Origin: Liolophura sinensis
Lineage: Eukaryota; Mollusca; Polyplacophora; Chitonida; Chitonidae
Direction of reading: 5' to 3'
NCBI RefSeq assembly: GCF_032854445.1
Contig: NC_088304.1
Location: 35,325,551-35,389,550, forward strand
DNA: 64,000 nt
Position numbers and translations under genes: made by a program. The notes under the pieces were generated by a model. That model was not told the DNA's origin. It did no database searches and saw only the letters and a list, made by a program, of their open reading frames with translations. This document shows positions 35,767 to 46,357 of this stretch, in pieces. Positions within the stretch are counted from its first letter, which is position 1. Every line of letters starts with the position of its first letter.

Positions 35767-36228
35767 AGTGTCTGCAACGATTTGCTATCTGTGTCTGCAA
35801 CGATTTGCTATCTGTATGTCTGCAATGAGTTGTCATCTGTGTGTCTGCAACGATTTGCCATCTGTATGTCTCCAGCGATTTGCCATCTTTATTTTTTCCA
35901 ACGATTTGCCATCTGTATGTCTGCAAAAATTTGTCATCTGTATGCCTGCAACGATTTGTGATCTGCATGTCTGCAACGATTTGCCATTTGTGTGTCTGCA
36001 ACGATTTGTGATCTGTATGTCTCCAACGATTTGCCACATGTGTGCAACGATTTGTGATTTGCATGTCTGCAACGATTTGCCATTTGTGTGTCTGCAACGA
36101 TTTGTGATCTGCATGTCTGCAACGATTTGCTGTCTGTATGTCTGAACGATTTGCCATCTGTATGCCTGCAACGATTTGTGATCTGTGTGTCTGCAAAAAT
36201 TTGCGATCTGTGTATCTGCAACGATTTA
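35767..36228. repeat. 25-bp minisatellite, about 18 copies
   Basis: The unit is TGTCTGCAACGATTTGCCAT plus CTGTA with variants (GTGATCTGC, CCAACG). Units of 23-30 bp shift the frame from copy to copy, so the long frames on both strands are artefacts. Confidence 0.92.
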
Positions 36229-36488
36229 TCGTGTCATATTATATTGTCATAATCATCCTGCTATGAAATTTGCATTTGGAGTAGGCGTTACGAATCCGTG
36301 AAAAACAAATGTACTCAGTCACAATAAAGGTCTGAAGGATAATATTGGACTAGAATTATTCTGATGCCAAAAAGTCTCACAAATGGTGAATTGTGTGAAG
36401 GGTGTGTTTATGAATGTCTGTTCTGCCTGCTGTTTTTGTCTTCGCGATCGTTTAACACCGACAGTGATTCCATCATGACAAAAGTGGC

Positions 36489-36672
36489 AACACTTAACTG
36501 CGCTTGACAAACAGTGGACACTTAATTGCGCGTGACAAACAGTGGACACTTAACTGCGCGTGACAAACAGTGGACACTTAACTGCGCGTGACAGACAGTG
36601 GGCAATTAACTGCGCGTGACAAATAGTGGACACTTAACTGCGCGTGAGAAACAATGGACACTTAACTGCGGA
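36489..36672. repeat. 28-bp minisatellite, about six copies
   Basis: The unit CACTTAACTGCGCGTGACAA followed by ACAGTGGA repeats with few differences. Confidence 0.9.
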
Positions 36673-37599
36673 ACACATTCAGAGGAAGATTTTATTGTCA
36701 TAGACGTTATAAATGTTCCAATTTCAGTTACTTCAGTAAATCCTGGATAAAGGCTATCGACTGAGGCAATTATATTGCAAACAAAATTTAATCTAAATTA
36801 ATCTTGCGAAAGTTTAGAGCAGTTTTATGGCAAATCGCTACTATAAGAGGGCTACACCCGATGTGTCTTCAAAGTCAAATGGAAATTAAGCTAATATATA
36901 AAAAAGTGCATGAGCTACTGTTATGTAATCAATTTTGTCTGGCAGCACGGTGAGGAAAGTTCGACCATTTACAAGATGCACTTGAAAAGCTTATGGAGGG
37001 AAAGAGGCTGAACGTTGTCTTGTTAGTCGCTCATTTGAAAGTTCAGTTGTGAAAAGGAAACGGGCACTTCATGTCAGTGTAGGTTAGTAAACGGTCAAGA
37101 CGAGTCTGTGATTGCAAATCTCTTACACACAAAAGTTTTCAAGTGTTTCCTCCTCAAAAAGTTTATGCCGTCGTCAAAAATACTTCACTGCTATTGTGAG
37201 TGAAGGAAATTGGACAGGCCTCACGGAAGACATTGCGCATCAACGGAGATGTGACAGGTACCCTGACGAAAAGCCAACACTACTCTTTGGCTAAAAGTTT
37301 TATGTCACTGCTAACCACCCCAAGGGTCTTCAGTCACATCTGGTTCTTCATCTAACAATCACCAATGTTTTGGCATCTCACACTGGGGCAACCTGTGCTG
37401 GAAAACTAATGTACTTATTCAACTTCAATACCAAAGTAAGAGACAATATTCCCTCAACCAGAAACTCAGCTTCCAGCAGTCTCGCGTTGCTTTGCTTTCG
37501 GTTGAAGAAAAGTCATTGCCCGCTTCTGTACTATAGCACTTTTTTGCCAGTACTCTTTTCAACAAGCAGTTTTACCAGATTTGCTCTTCTAACCCTCTG

Positions 37600-37900
37600 G
37601 ATATAAAGTTACTGAATTTGCAGGTTACTGAAACGGACAAGACAAATATTTGGTGTGCAAATTGAGGTGTTTATTTTGTAGAAAAAATGTCGGTATTTCA
37701 ATATTGTGCTGACTCTGAAAATTGTGCGTACTATCCCCGGACGGTGGATTAGAGAAACGACGTCGATTTCTGGGTAAACACGCTGATGGGCTGCGCTGAT
37801 TGGAGACGTCGCCAGAGAGGGCTTCAGGGCCATACGTGACAGAGATCGGACAACATGTCAGTTATATATAAAAACAATACCATTATCTGATACCATTTCA
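37600..37900 (+). repeat. Promoter-like module, copy C of three, with a TATA box
   Basis: The central block at 37764-37820 keeps GATTTCTGGGTAAACACG, CTGATGGGCTGCGCTGATTG and GAGACGTCGCCAGAG. It is followed by GACAACATGTCAGTTATATA and TAAAAAC, giving a TATATATAAAA box at about 37863 roughly 65 bp after the CCAAT-like GATTGG. The layout resembles a TATA-type core promoter on the plus strand. The 63-codon frame at 38003-38194 downstream shows no known domain. Confidence 0.6.
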
Positions 37901-38403
37901 ACACTATAAAGCTGAATTCATAAAGAAAACATTGAATATGAATTAACAGACCGTAGGTCGTCCTCGTGACATACTGTCTATCAGGCAACTATCATCGATC
38001 GAATGATGGTTTTAAGGCGTAATGCCCCCATTTTCTTAAACACCACAGAATGGGGAAACTTTCACCAAACTTTAGACGTCCAATGTATCGTATCTTATTT
38101 GGTAAATGACGTTGGCTTGGTTGCTGCACCTAAACGTGATAAGATTTACGAAGTGATTTACGTAGTGTTGAGAAAGTGTGTGTTTAATCTTTGATGACAC
38201 AATACCGTTGCGAGGTACCTCTCAAAAATATACGTCAGAGGTAAAGCATTTCTCTACTGATTTAAACAACAAATAAATCAAGTAATCGGTCAACCTAGCA
38301 ACATGTCAGCCCAAACCAATGCCACGTCGCCCAACCAAGCGAAAAAAAGCTGTTGACAAGAGGAAGTCTCCATCCTAAGCCAAAATTCAGCCAAAATGGC
38401 GGA

Positions 38404-38625
38404 ATTATTTACTTGTTTGTATTGGTGCCGTATTCAAAATATTTCACATATACGTTGGCAACCAGTATTATCGTGGGACGAAACCGAACAGAGCCCGCAG
38501 GAAACCACGACCATCTGTAAGTTACTGGCAGACAATTACGAGCGGAGAGGAAGTCAGCATGAGCTGGATCACGCCGTTCGCATTAGTAAGAGGCTTCTGG
38601 GTAATTGTGCAGCGCTAGTGAAGGT
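38404..38625 (-). mobile_element. SINE-1 copy
   Basis: TTGTATTGGTGCCGTATTCA, GAACAGAGCCCGCAGGAAAC, GGAAGTCAGCATGAGCTGGA and GAGGCTTCTGGGTAATTG follow the SINE-1 order from tail to head. Confidence 0.82.
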
Positions 38626-38797
38626 TGCAGACAGAGAAGATGACGGAAAATAAAGCTCGACTCTCCAGTGTGGTGTGGTGTCATCGATGTAACAATACTA
38701 ATCTTAGGATCTCAAACAGGAGAGTCTGACATGGATGGCGTGCTGGTCCATCTAATAGAATCAGCTGTATTTAGTAGGTCATACTCATTGTCCAGTT

Positions 38798-39050
38798 GGG
38801 GCCTCCGTGGCTCAGTTGGTTAGCGCGCTAGCGCAGAGTAATGACCAAAAGGAGTTTCTCACCAATGCGGTCGCTGTGAGTTCAAGTCCAGCTCATGCTG
38901 GCTTCCTCTCCGGCCGTAAGTGGGAAGGTCTGTCAACAACCTGCGGATGGTTGTGGGTTTCCCCCGGACTGTGCCCGGTTTCCACCCACCATGATGCTAG
39001 TGAAATATTCTTGAGTACGGCGTAAAACACCAATCAAATAAATAAATAAA
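38798..39050 (+). mobile_element. SINE-1, full length with 13-bp target-site duplication
   Basis: This is the best reference copy in the window. The tRNA-like head has an A box TGGCTCAGTTGG (38808-38819) and a B-box-like GAGTTCAAGTC (38878-38888). The body contains GGCTTCCTCTCCGGCCGTAA and CGGATGGTTGTGGGTTTCCC. The tail is TTCTTGAGTACGGCGTAAAA, CACCAATCAAATAAATAAAT. TCATTGTCCAGTT flanks it at 38785-38797 and 39051-39063. Confidence 0.92.
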
Positions 39051-39204
39051 TCATTGTCCAGTTAAGGAGTATTCGGTGAGACTGATTTATACAGAAGATA
39101 TGTACAGTTTGCTAACACAATCAGTGTATACTGGAGTTTCACGGACAAGTGACAGCAGCAATATAATGGTGCTTCAGCGGTACCTTAGCATCAGCAAGTT
39201 TGCG

Positions 39205-39300
39205 AAAATGACGAAAATAAGTATACAATGTTTATTTTAATATGAAACATTTGGCTGTTTTATGATGTTTTGAACCAAAATCCTTCACCTTGGTAACTGT
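39205..39300 (+). repeat. Direct repeat partner of 33238-33340
   Basis: ACAATGTTTATTTTAATATG followed by AAACATTTG is shared exactly, in the same orientation. Confidence 0.7.
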
Positions 39301-39309
39301 CTCAGTATG

Positions 39310-40515
39310 ATTTCCTCTGGTATAGTAAACTTAACCATAAACTTCAAGTTAATTATAACGAAGCTGAATTAAGTGAAAGATATAATTAAAAAATGCATTG
39401 TTTTCATTAGATTATTTTGAACATAATATTTCGAAGGAGTCCCTAATGTTACTGTAAGCTAAAGAGTAATGGTTATTATTATTCACGAAATAAAAACAGA
39501 GACCGTTATGAAAACTCTCGTGTTAACCATTAATACTTTCCATTTTTTGATATGGTGAGTGTTCTAAATCCTCTGGGATTTAATAAGCCACAAACACATA
39601 CATTTGCCATCATTGAATCATTTATTGCTTTTTTTTGCCATCACATTTTAATGACTTTTGTTCCCTGATAACATCGCTTGATCAATTGGATGCATCCTTC
39701 GTGCAATATTTAAAAAAATTAATTATTCTAATCACCTAGGATGCATTGCTATGCATTGGTTTCTGAGGTTACAATGAGCAAAGTTGGGATCTTCGTTTTG
39801 AACATGATAAACATTTGTCTTCCCTAAACACCCCATAATTTAGTCTAAGTATGTTTCATTAATTTTTATGTGAATTGGGTTATTAATATTTTCCTATTGT
39901 GATATTAGCACTTGGAAGTATCTCTATACTCCAAAAGAAGGCTTTGCTAAATTGAGTTAGAAATTCAAGCATTGATTCGTCATGATTTTTTTCATCATAC
40001 TTTTTTTATATTTGTCCTGTTGACTTTGTAAGATGCACATAGATTTACTCATTTTGTTTTATTTTATATTTATTTAATCGATCCTTTTGGAATGTATTCT
40101 TCGTCATTTTCATTAGTTACCTTTTAATAATTTTAAGGCACATTCTTTTCATTAAATATGTAATATTCAAGATACGTGCTACTAAAATTCGACGATAAAT
40201 TGTAGCCCCCTCATTACAACATTAGAGATTCTTCTCCAAAAGGCAAATCAATAACATTCAAAGTTCATGTCCTACATGTGTGGTGTTTGTCTGTGCTGGA
40301 CTCGCGTCTTTGCTACATCGGTAACAGGATGTAGTGTAGTGACTAGGATTCGGGTTCTTATCGAACCACGGACAGGGATTCCCAGAGTCTCAGTTTGTGG
40401 TGGGGACTCAGTGACTCGGTCAACAGCAGTCATATGTCCGCTGCATGGTCACCAAAGATTCTTGATTAAGAAGCTTTGCAACAATCACTCAGTCAGCCAT
40501 TGCTATCTCGAATGG
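39310..40515. other. No gene recognised
   Basis: AT-rich DNA. Near 40318-40390, on the minus strand, GTGGTTCGATAAGAACC resembles a B box and could be a further tRNA-derived remnant, but no A box or tail is clear. Confidence 0.45.
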
Positions 40516-40518
40516 TTT

Positions 40519-40650
40519 GTTAAATTTATTTGTGTATTTATTTGATTGGTGTTTTATTGCACTTATACGACAGCGGCCAGCATTATGGTGGGAGAAAACC
40601 GTTCATCCACGACCATCCGCAGGTAGCTTCCAGACCTGGTCCATTAAAGG
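40519..40650 (-). mobile_element. SINE-1 partial copy
   Basis: TTTATTTGATTGGTGTTTTA, then TTATACGACAGCGGCCAGCA, TTATGGTGGGAGAAAACCG and CCACGACCATCCGCAGGTAG. The head is missing. Confidence 0.8.
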
Positions 40651-41067
40651 CAAAAGAAAAAAAAAACATACACACTAAAATGAACCATATGCCACACGAA
40701 AGACCATTAAACACTGGTCAACACTAGTTTGATCTTTGTAAGAATTTCTCAGACCGAGTAAAATAGAGTTAAGACATTAGATCCTGCGGTTGTCTATAAT
40801 GACCCAAAGGGTATCAGTTACGTCACATCCATAATTTTGGCTTGAAATATGCTTGAAAGTTTATTCGGCGAATTTTCCTGGAGAAAACAACAGAGTCACA
40901 GAGCCAGGTAATTTATGAGCGTGCTTTACCGCTCATCTGATGTTACACTCTAAACCACTTCCTGATGCCTGAAGTTGTCTAGATTAGGTTAATCGATAAT
41001 CGGCTCAGCACTAAATAATTATTTCTATATTTATTGTCTGTTTCGTTTGTGTGTTAACCTACAACTG

Positions 41068-41112
41068 TGGTTGAGTACGGCATAAAGCACTAATCAAATA
41101 AATCAAATAAAT
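41068..41112 (+). mobile_element. SINE-1 3'-end fragment
   Basis: GGTTGAGTACGGCATAAAGC followed by ACTAATCAAATAAATCAAAT is the tail only. Confidence 0.65.
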
Positions 41113-41979
41113 ACTATTGTTTGAGAGAATCGATAATTTCCCCATTTTATCAGCTGATCAATCAACAAATCAATCCCTGATTTACAAAATGCCAAATAAA
41201 ATTGAAACTTGATGCAAAAAATGATCCTGTACAATATTTTCAAGTGAAAACTACAGCCGAACAGTCAGTTCGACAATGTGGGTTTTCCAGTTACATACAT
41301 CTGAGCTGAAAATATAAAAAAAAATTTCTGTCAGAATTAATGACCATACCTGATAAAGTGTGGTATATAAGTTGGTGTAGCAGAGGTTACGTTTGTTTGA
41401 GTTTGACTTGTGATGAGATTTAAAAAGGATTAATCGGATTAGCATAGATTTAATTTAAGATATCAGATGATTGGAGTAAACTTCACCATTTTTGAGCACA
41501 AATATTATATACAAAAATATATACAAGATTTTAAAAGATTAATCGACAAGATGTAAGCAAAAAGGGCAAAGATAAAACAAAAAAAGTCACGTTTAACCTT
41601 GCACTGAAATCCAGACTGATATGCAGTCCATCATTTAGTCTGTCTGGAAATTTTTTAAGTTATTTATTCCAAGCGTTCTCCGTACCATTTATAGTTTATA
41701 ACTTTTTTGTCAGTCTTGGATTTTTATGGCGGATTATTAAAAAAGGCAAATTATTTGCGAAGCTAGACGCGGAGTATTTGTCTTCTTGCTGAAGCACTAA
41801 AAAGAAGTATGCTGGTAAATATAAAAACTCGTAATAAAATGTTAATATAATCGTAAATGTTAATAGATGTATTAACATGTATGCCTGAACATAAAGTTTT
41901 TGCGCGAAGTAATTTTCTGTCGGCGCTCAAAAAGCCGCCAGTGTGAGTTGTATAGAAAATTAGCATCTATACTCCTGTT

Positions 41980-42105
41980 TATTTGTTTATTTATGTATTT
42001 GTTTACTTCATTGGTGTTTTACGCTGTGCCCCGTTGAACAGTTAAAAGAAACTGACACCAAACTCCCGATCATCAACATCCGGTCCAGCCTAAGGCAGTT
42101 TTGTT
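41980..42105 (-). mobile_element. SINE-1 partial, diverged
   Basis: A (TTTA)n-rich tail, CATTGGTGTTTTACGCTGTG, then a degraded body (CCCGATCATCAACATCCGG). Confidence 0.6.
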
Positions 42106-42540
42106 TGGGCTCTCATAGTCTTAAGCATCTTACTTCTAAGGAATTCGAGTTACAAACCACATAAAGCAAGTGTGATTAATCATTGTAAAAGTATGGAGCA
42201 GTGTATTGGACAAGAACTGGTTTCGTTTTCGGCTAACTGCCAGAAATTTGCCGAGAACGCAGAAATATCTGTGACCATTTACTGTATTACATTCTGTCAA
42301 GTTGAGCAATTCCTCAGCACTTACGTTGCGTAAACGTTCTAACAATTTATCTGAGAGTGATGAATAGTGTGGAGAGTGAGTGGGTGTCTGTCCTCTCTGA
42401 TCCAAGGCTTCGTGATATTATGTAATCGTAAGTGTTTCCGAGTTGGAAAAGAGTAGGCACAGAATAACTCGGAATTGAGACGAATATTTCCTTGCCATGA
42501 CCGTTCCACAAGACATAAACAGCTGTTGTTAGATTAAATG

Positions 42541-42556
42541 ATATGTATGTATGTGC

Positions 42557-42587
<31 letters not shown>

Positions 42588-42875
42588 TGTATGTATGTAT
42601 GTATGTATGTATGTATGTATGTATGTATGTATGTATGTATGTATGTATGTATGTATGTATGTGTGTATGTATGTATGTATGTATGTATGTATGTATGTAT
42701 GTATGTATGTATGTATGTATGTATGTATGTATGTATGTAGGTATGTATATATATATGTATACTTGGAGTTTTAGGTCGTTTTAGGTTTATGTACATGTAT
42801 GTATTTATGTATGTATGTATGTATGTATGTATGTATGTATGTATGTATGTATGTATGTAGGTATGTAGGTATGTA
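42541..42875. repeat. (GTAT)n microsatellite
   Basis: About 200 bp of almost pure GTAT (42543-42745) and about 80 bp more (42797-42875). They are separated by a short block with TATACTTGGAGTTTTAGGTC that recurs at 42885. The long frames MYVC/IHTY are repeats of the tetranucleotide. Confidence 0.97.
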
Positions 42876-42879
42876 TGTA

Positions 42880-43090
42880 TATATGTATACTTGGAGTTTT
42901 AGGTCGTACTTAACAATTTTTCAGCCATATCACTGAAATATCATGTCCAAGACACTAAACAGGACACCTCACCCAGTAATATTATACTGACACCAGCCGA
43001 CCATTCTTGTTTCCTTGCTCTAACCTGTCTGCGTTGAGGGCCAAACGAGGCAACAACACTTTTTTAAATGCTTTGGACTAGGGTTCGGAT
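42880..43090 (-). mobile_element. SINE-2/3-type element beside the GTAT array
   Basis: GGAGTTTTAGGTCGTACTTA and CAATTTTTCAGCCATAT match the SINE-2 3' region. ATTATACTGACACCAGCCGA matches its middle, and GAGGGCCAAACGAGGCAAC its head-proximal part. The copy at 55.3 kb lacks it. Confidence 0.7.
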
Positions 43091-44293
43091 GTATTCGCGG
43101 AAACAACTAGGGCAGAATCAACTAAAGCAGTCATATTGCGAGAACTTTGCTAACGAGTACGTCAGTTTTATAACAAATTGCTGTTGTAAAACGGTTACAG
43201 TATGGTCATTAGTACGTTTATATCTAATGATCCAGTTATGAAGAAAGAGTCTTTGGGAAATTTTGCTGCAATTTTATGGCAAATAGTTGCTATGAGACAG
43301 TTTCACAATTTTTGTCTCGAACAGCACATGGGCTGACTTTCCCGCCAACTGGATATTAAGCTCAAAGATACGGGTAGGATCTAGTCATTTTGTTCTGATG
43401 TGCCACATGGAAAATTCCAAAAGCCTGTCGGATGTTATAGATGTGCCTTCGTTTGACAGCCGCGGAGTCATACATCTTCTGGAAATCTTCCAATCTCTGA
43501 AAAACGTTGTCAAATTGGTTTTTAATTTTATTTTTGTAAGCGAACTAAAAGTACTTGTTTTCTTCTCTTGGAAATTGATGCTTCCGTAAAAGTATTTCAC
43601 TGACATGGCGACAGCAATGTTCGTAAGTGGTGGACACGGTTGGGAGAAAACCACCGCAAGTGGTCTAGCATCCGGGAAAACTCCTGAAGTAAGGCCACAT
43701 CAGAGCTTGCAGAAAATCATTCAGTAAGGAATAGTGTGGTCTGAACTAAAGTTCAGTTAGCGAAGACTAACACGTGAATTTAAAGCAACGTAATCGTGTC
43801 TGCTGGTTTCTATTTACATTGTTTTTCCGGTAATCTATAAAATCATGAGAAATCAAGCTGTAGGTGTGTAAAACAAGCTTTGTGTAGGTTGAGCTGTTAA
43901 AATAGATGCATCGATTCTACTTTTAATCGTTTCAAACAGTTCAGTACCCCTGGTAACTGTGAAGTTCGCTGAGATCATAGCTGTTTAAGGGTTCATCAGC
44001 TTATTTGCGGAATTCATGAATGTGGAATGTCGAAGGTTTTCACGAACAAAACCTTGAAAACTCAAAAATCCTTTAGAGTGACGGAAACGCGGGACCTGAT
44101 TGGCTAAAGAATTACAAAACATAACTTTAGGTGGTTGATATTTGGGGAAGCAATTTTAAATTCCCCCTCAGGTCTACCCGTAATGGTTTCTTTCACAGCG
44201 TTAAAAAATATACCATTGACAATGGCGCATTAACTCTCGGAAGACTGCTGAAAGTTCGTGAAGCCCTCTGTTTTTATATTTTAAATGGAATGT

Positions 44294-44755
44294 AGTAGGA
44301 CTCCCTCTCGTGAGGACATGCCAAAGAGTAGGACTCCCTCTCGTGAGGACATGCCAAAGAGTAGGACTCCCTCTCGTGAGGACATGCCAAAGAGTAGGAC
44401 TCCCTCTCGTGAGGACATGCCAAAGAGTAGGACTCCCTCTCGTGAGGACATGCCAAAGAGTAGGACTCCCTCTCGTGAGGACATGCCAAAGAGTAGGACT
44501 CCCTCTCGTGAGGACATGCCAAAGAGTAGGACTCCCTCTCGTGAGGACATGCCAAAGAGTAGGACTCCCTCTCGTGAGGACATGCCAAAGAGTAGGACTC
44601 CCTCTCGTGAGGACATGCCAAAGAGTAGGACTCCCTCTCGTGAGGACATGCCAAAGAGTAGGACTCCCTCTCGTGAGGACATGCCAAAGAGTAGGACTCC
44701 CTCTCGTGAGGACATGCCAAAGAGTAGGACTCCCTCTCGTGAGGACATGCCAAAG
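44294..44755. repeat. 33-bp minisatellite, 14 identical units
   Basis: The unit AGTAGGACTCCCTCTCGTGA plus GGACATGCCAAAG repeats exactly 14 times (462 bp) with no difference that I can see. It lies between two unique pieces of duplication copy 1 and is absent from copy 2. Five of six frames are open through it. On the plus strand, frame 44285-44827 reads as 14 repeats of SRTPSREDMPK; no promoter or partner exon supports expression. Confidence 0.97.
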
Positions 44756-46149
44756 AAAACCGCTTTTCATAAATCCTTAAACTCCTTAAACGAACTAATT
44801 CAAGAACATTTCCGCTCCTTGTCTTGAGATGTCAGCCAGTCCACTAACATCGAAGTCAGCGGATGGAAATGAATAGAAAAGAATGTAAGTGTTCAGACAG
44901 GTATTGATTAAAGAGCGATATAAATTGAAATGGGAGAGGTTTTGCATTGTGTCAAAAGGATTGCTTACAGGTGAAGAGTTCCGTTCAGTGCCATGACATG
45001 GCAAGGAATACGTTCTCTAAGTTGTGCTTCAACAGGACGTTGTTTGCATGTTGCCATAGTAACCCACAGTAAATGCAGTTCTTAGGATGTTTTTTTTTTG
45101 TTCATGACAATAGAGGCATTTATTTGTCTGTGCAGTGCTAAAGATTTCTTTGTCTTGTCAGGATGATGTATTTGCCTTTCTTGTCAACATCGGAACCCTG
45201 TTATGTCATGGCGCGTATGTTTGTGCCCAGATTTGCTGCCATCAGTTAACTCCCGAAGGCAATGCGCTCTCAAGCGTTACCTTAGTTCATGCCTTCGTCA
45301 TTCTGTTTCATGATGGCTAGCATTTCATCATAAATATATTGACATGGGGAGATATTGTATAATTATTAAGCGGGGAAATGATTTTCACCAACTGGGTAAA
45401 AGCACGTTCTACAGCTATGTCATCTGAATGGAAATCCCTTAATTGCCAACTGGATGAAGTGAGTTGAAGAGAATCAGACATACAAAAGCATTTTTTATTT
45501 TATATTGACTGAATATTTCCTGTTTGCTCATTTTTATTACAACCTTTTTATCGCCCATTCTTTGCACTTATTTTCCTTATTTCAATAACATATGAAGACA
45601 TTTTTGAAAATAATACACGAAATACACGGTGTTTTTCTTTCCACTTTTGCAGCCGGAGTTTTTCTCTTTTTTTGTTCGCTCTAGTGGAAAAAAAGTGGAA
45701 AACAAAAAACAAAACACAATTAAAAGAAAGAAAACCGCCATTTCACTTTTACGGCTCCGACCTGAATGCCCTCGAGGGTCCCCGTTGAAACACTCGTGTA
45801 TGTGAAACTCTCATTGGATGATTAACTTTACCCCCGCAAAGCTAGGCAACTGGCAAAACTACAGTGTAACCAGTTAAATGAAGACAGCGACAGTTGTTGA
45901 GTGTTTGGTTTTGTCAAAAGGATTTAAGCGATTCTTGACGCAGTCGTATTGCTGTTTCATCACAGAGCTTAATGGTTTTGGCTGACAGCACCTAAATCTA
46001 ATTTCTGGAAGCCGTATCAGTCTAAGCCGTGTTTGAATTTTCCATTTGGTGTTCACAACCTCCAGACTTTGTTCACAAGGGCCGCTTGACAGCGCAGACA
46101 GTATATTTGTGATTACGGAAGGTTTATAATTCTAGGTGCGAATTTCCAG

Positions 46150-46357
46150 GTGATTGATGACAATAAACAGGGCTCGCTGATCGTCGAGGAGAATGGTGCA
46201 AACAGTCGGGCGAGAGGAAGACATGTCTGCTCAAGCGTTCTCAAGCGCACTTCCGTCGGACACAAGTCCCTCTTCCGGTGTTCTTCTAGGCGCTCTCCAT
46301 TAGCCTTATTGTTTGTTGTTGTAACCTTACTCTTTTTGAGTGCGGATTCTGTGAGGG
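46150..46357 (+). pseudogene. Broken counterpart of the candidate exon at 58547-58759
   Basis: The DNA aligns with 58544-58760 (GACAATAAACA, GAGAATGGTGC, CAGTCGGGCGAGAGGAA, ATGTCTGCTCAAGCGTT, AGCGCACTTCCGTC). Compared with that copy it has ATT where the other has ATG, lacks 8 bases after GAGAATGGTGC (a frameshift), and has GG at 46356-46357 where the other has a GT splice donor. If the other copy is a real exon, this one is dead. Confidence 0.35.

Larger units (their letters stand above)
34290..36900 (+). repeat. Third, partial copy of the 41/54-kb segmental duplication
   Basis: 34340-34440 (TTTGGAGAATTGGAAAAAG, CTGGCAAATGTATAT, GGCGATCTCAC) matches 54130-54230. 36690-36900 (TTTATTGTCATAGACGTT, AGTTTTATGGCAAATCGCTA, GGAAATTAAGCTAAT) matches 55205-55740 and 43265-43365. 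The middle is displaced by two minisatellites. Confidence 0.5.

Noticed and set aside
35654-36221. Overlapping frames of 95-180 codons on both strands with repeated CRHTDHKS/CNDLPSVC-type peptides
   Set aside because: The 25-bp array changes frame between units, so no conserved protein repeat exists.
40318-40390. B-box-like sequence on the minus strand
   Set aside because: No A box, body or tail was found, so it is not called as a SINE or tRNA.
42347-42796. Frames of up to 149 codons made of YIHT or YVCM repeats
   Set aside because: They are translations of the GTAT microsatellite; all frames are open because the unit has no stop.
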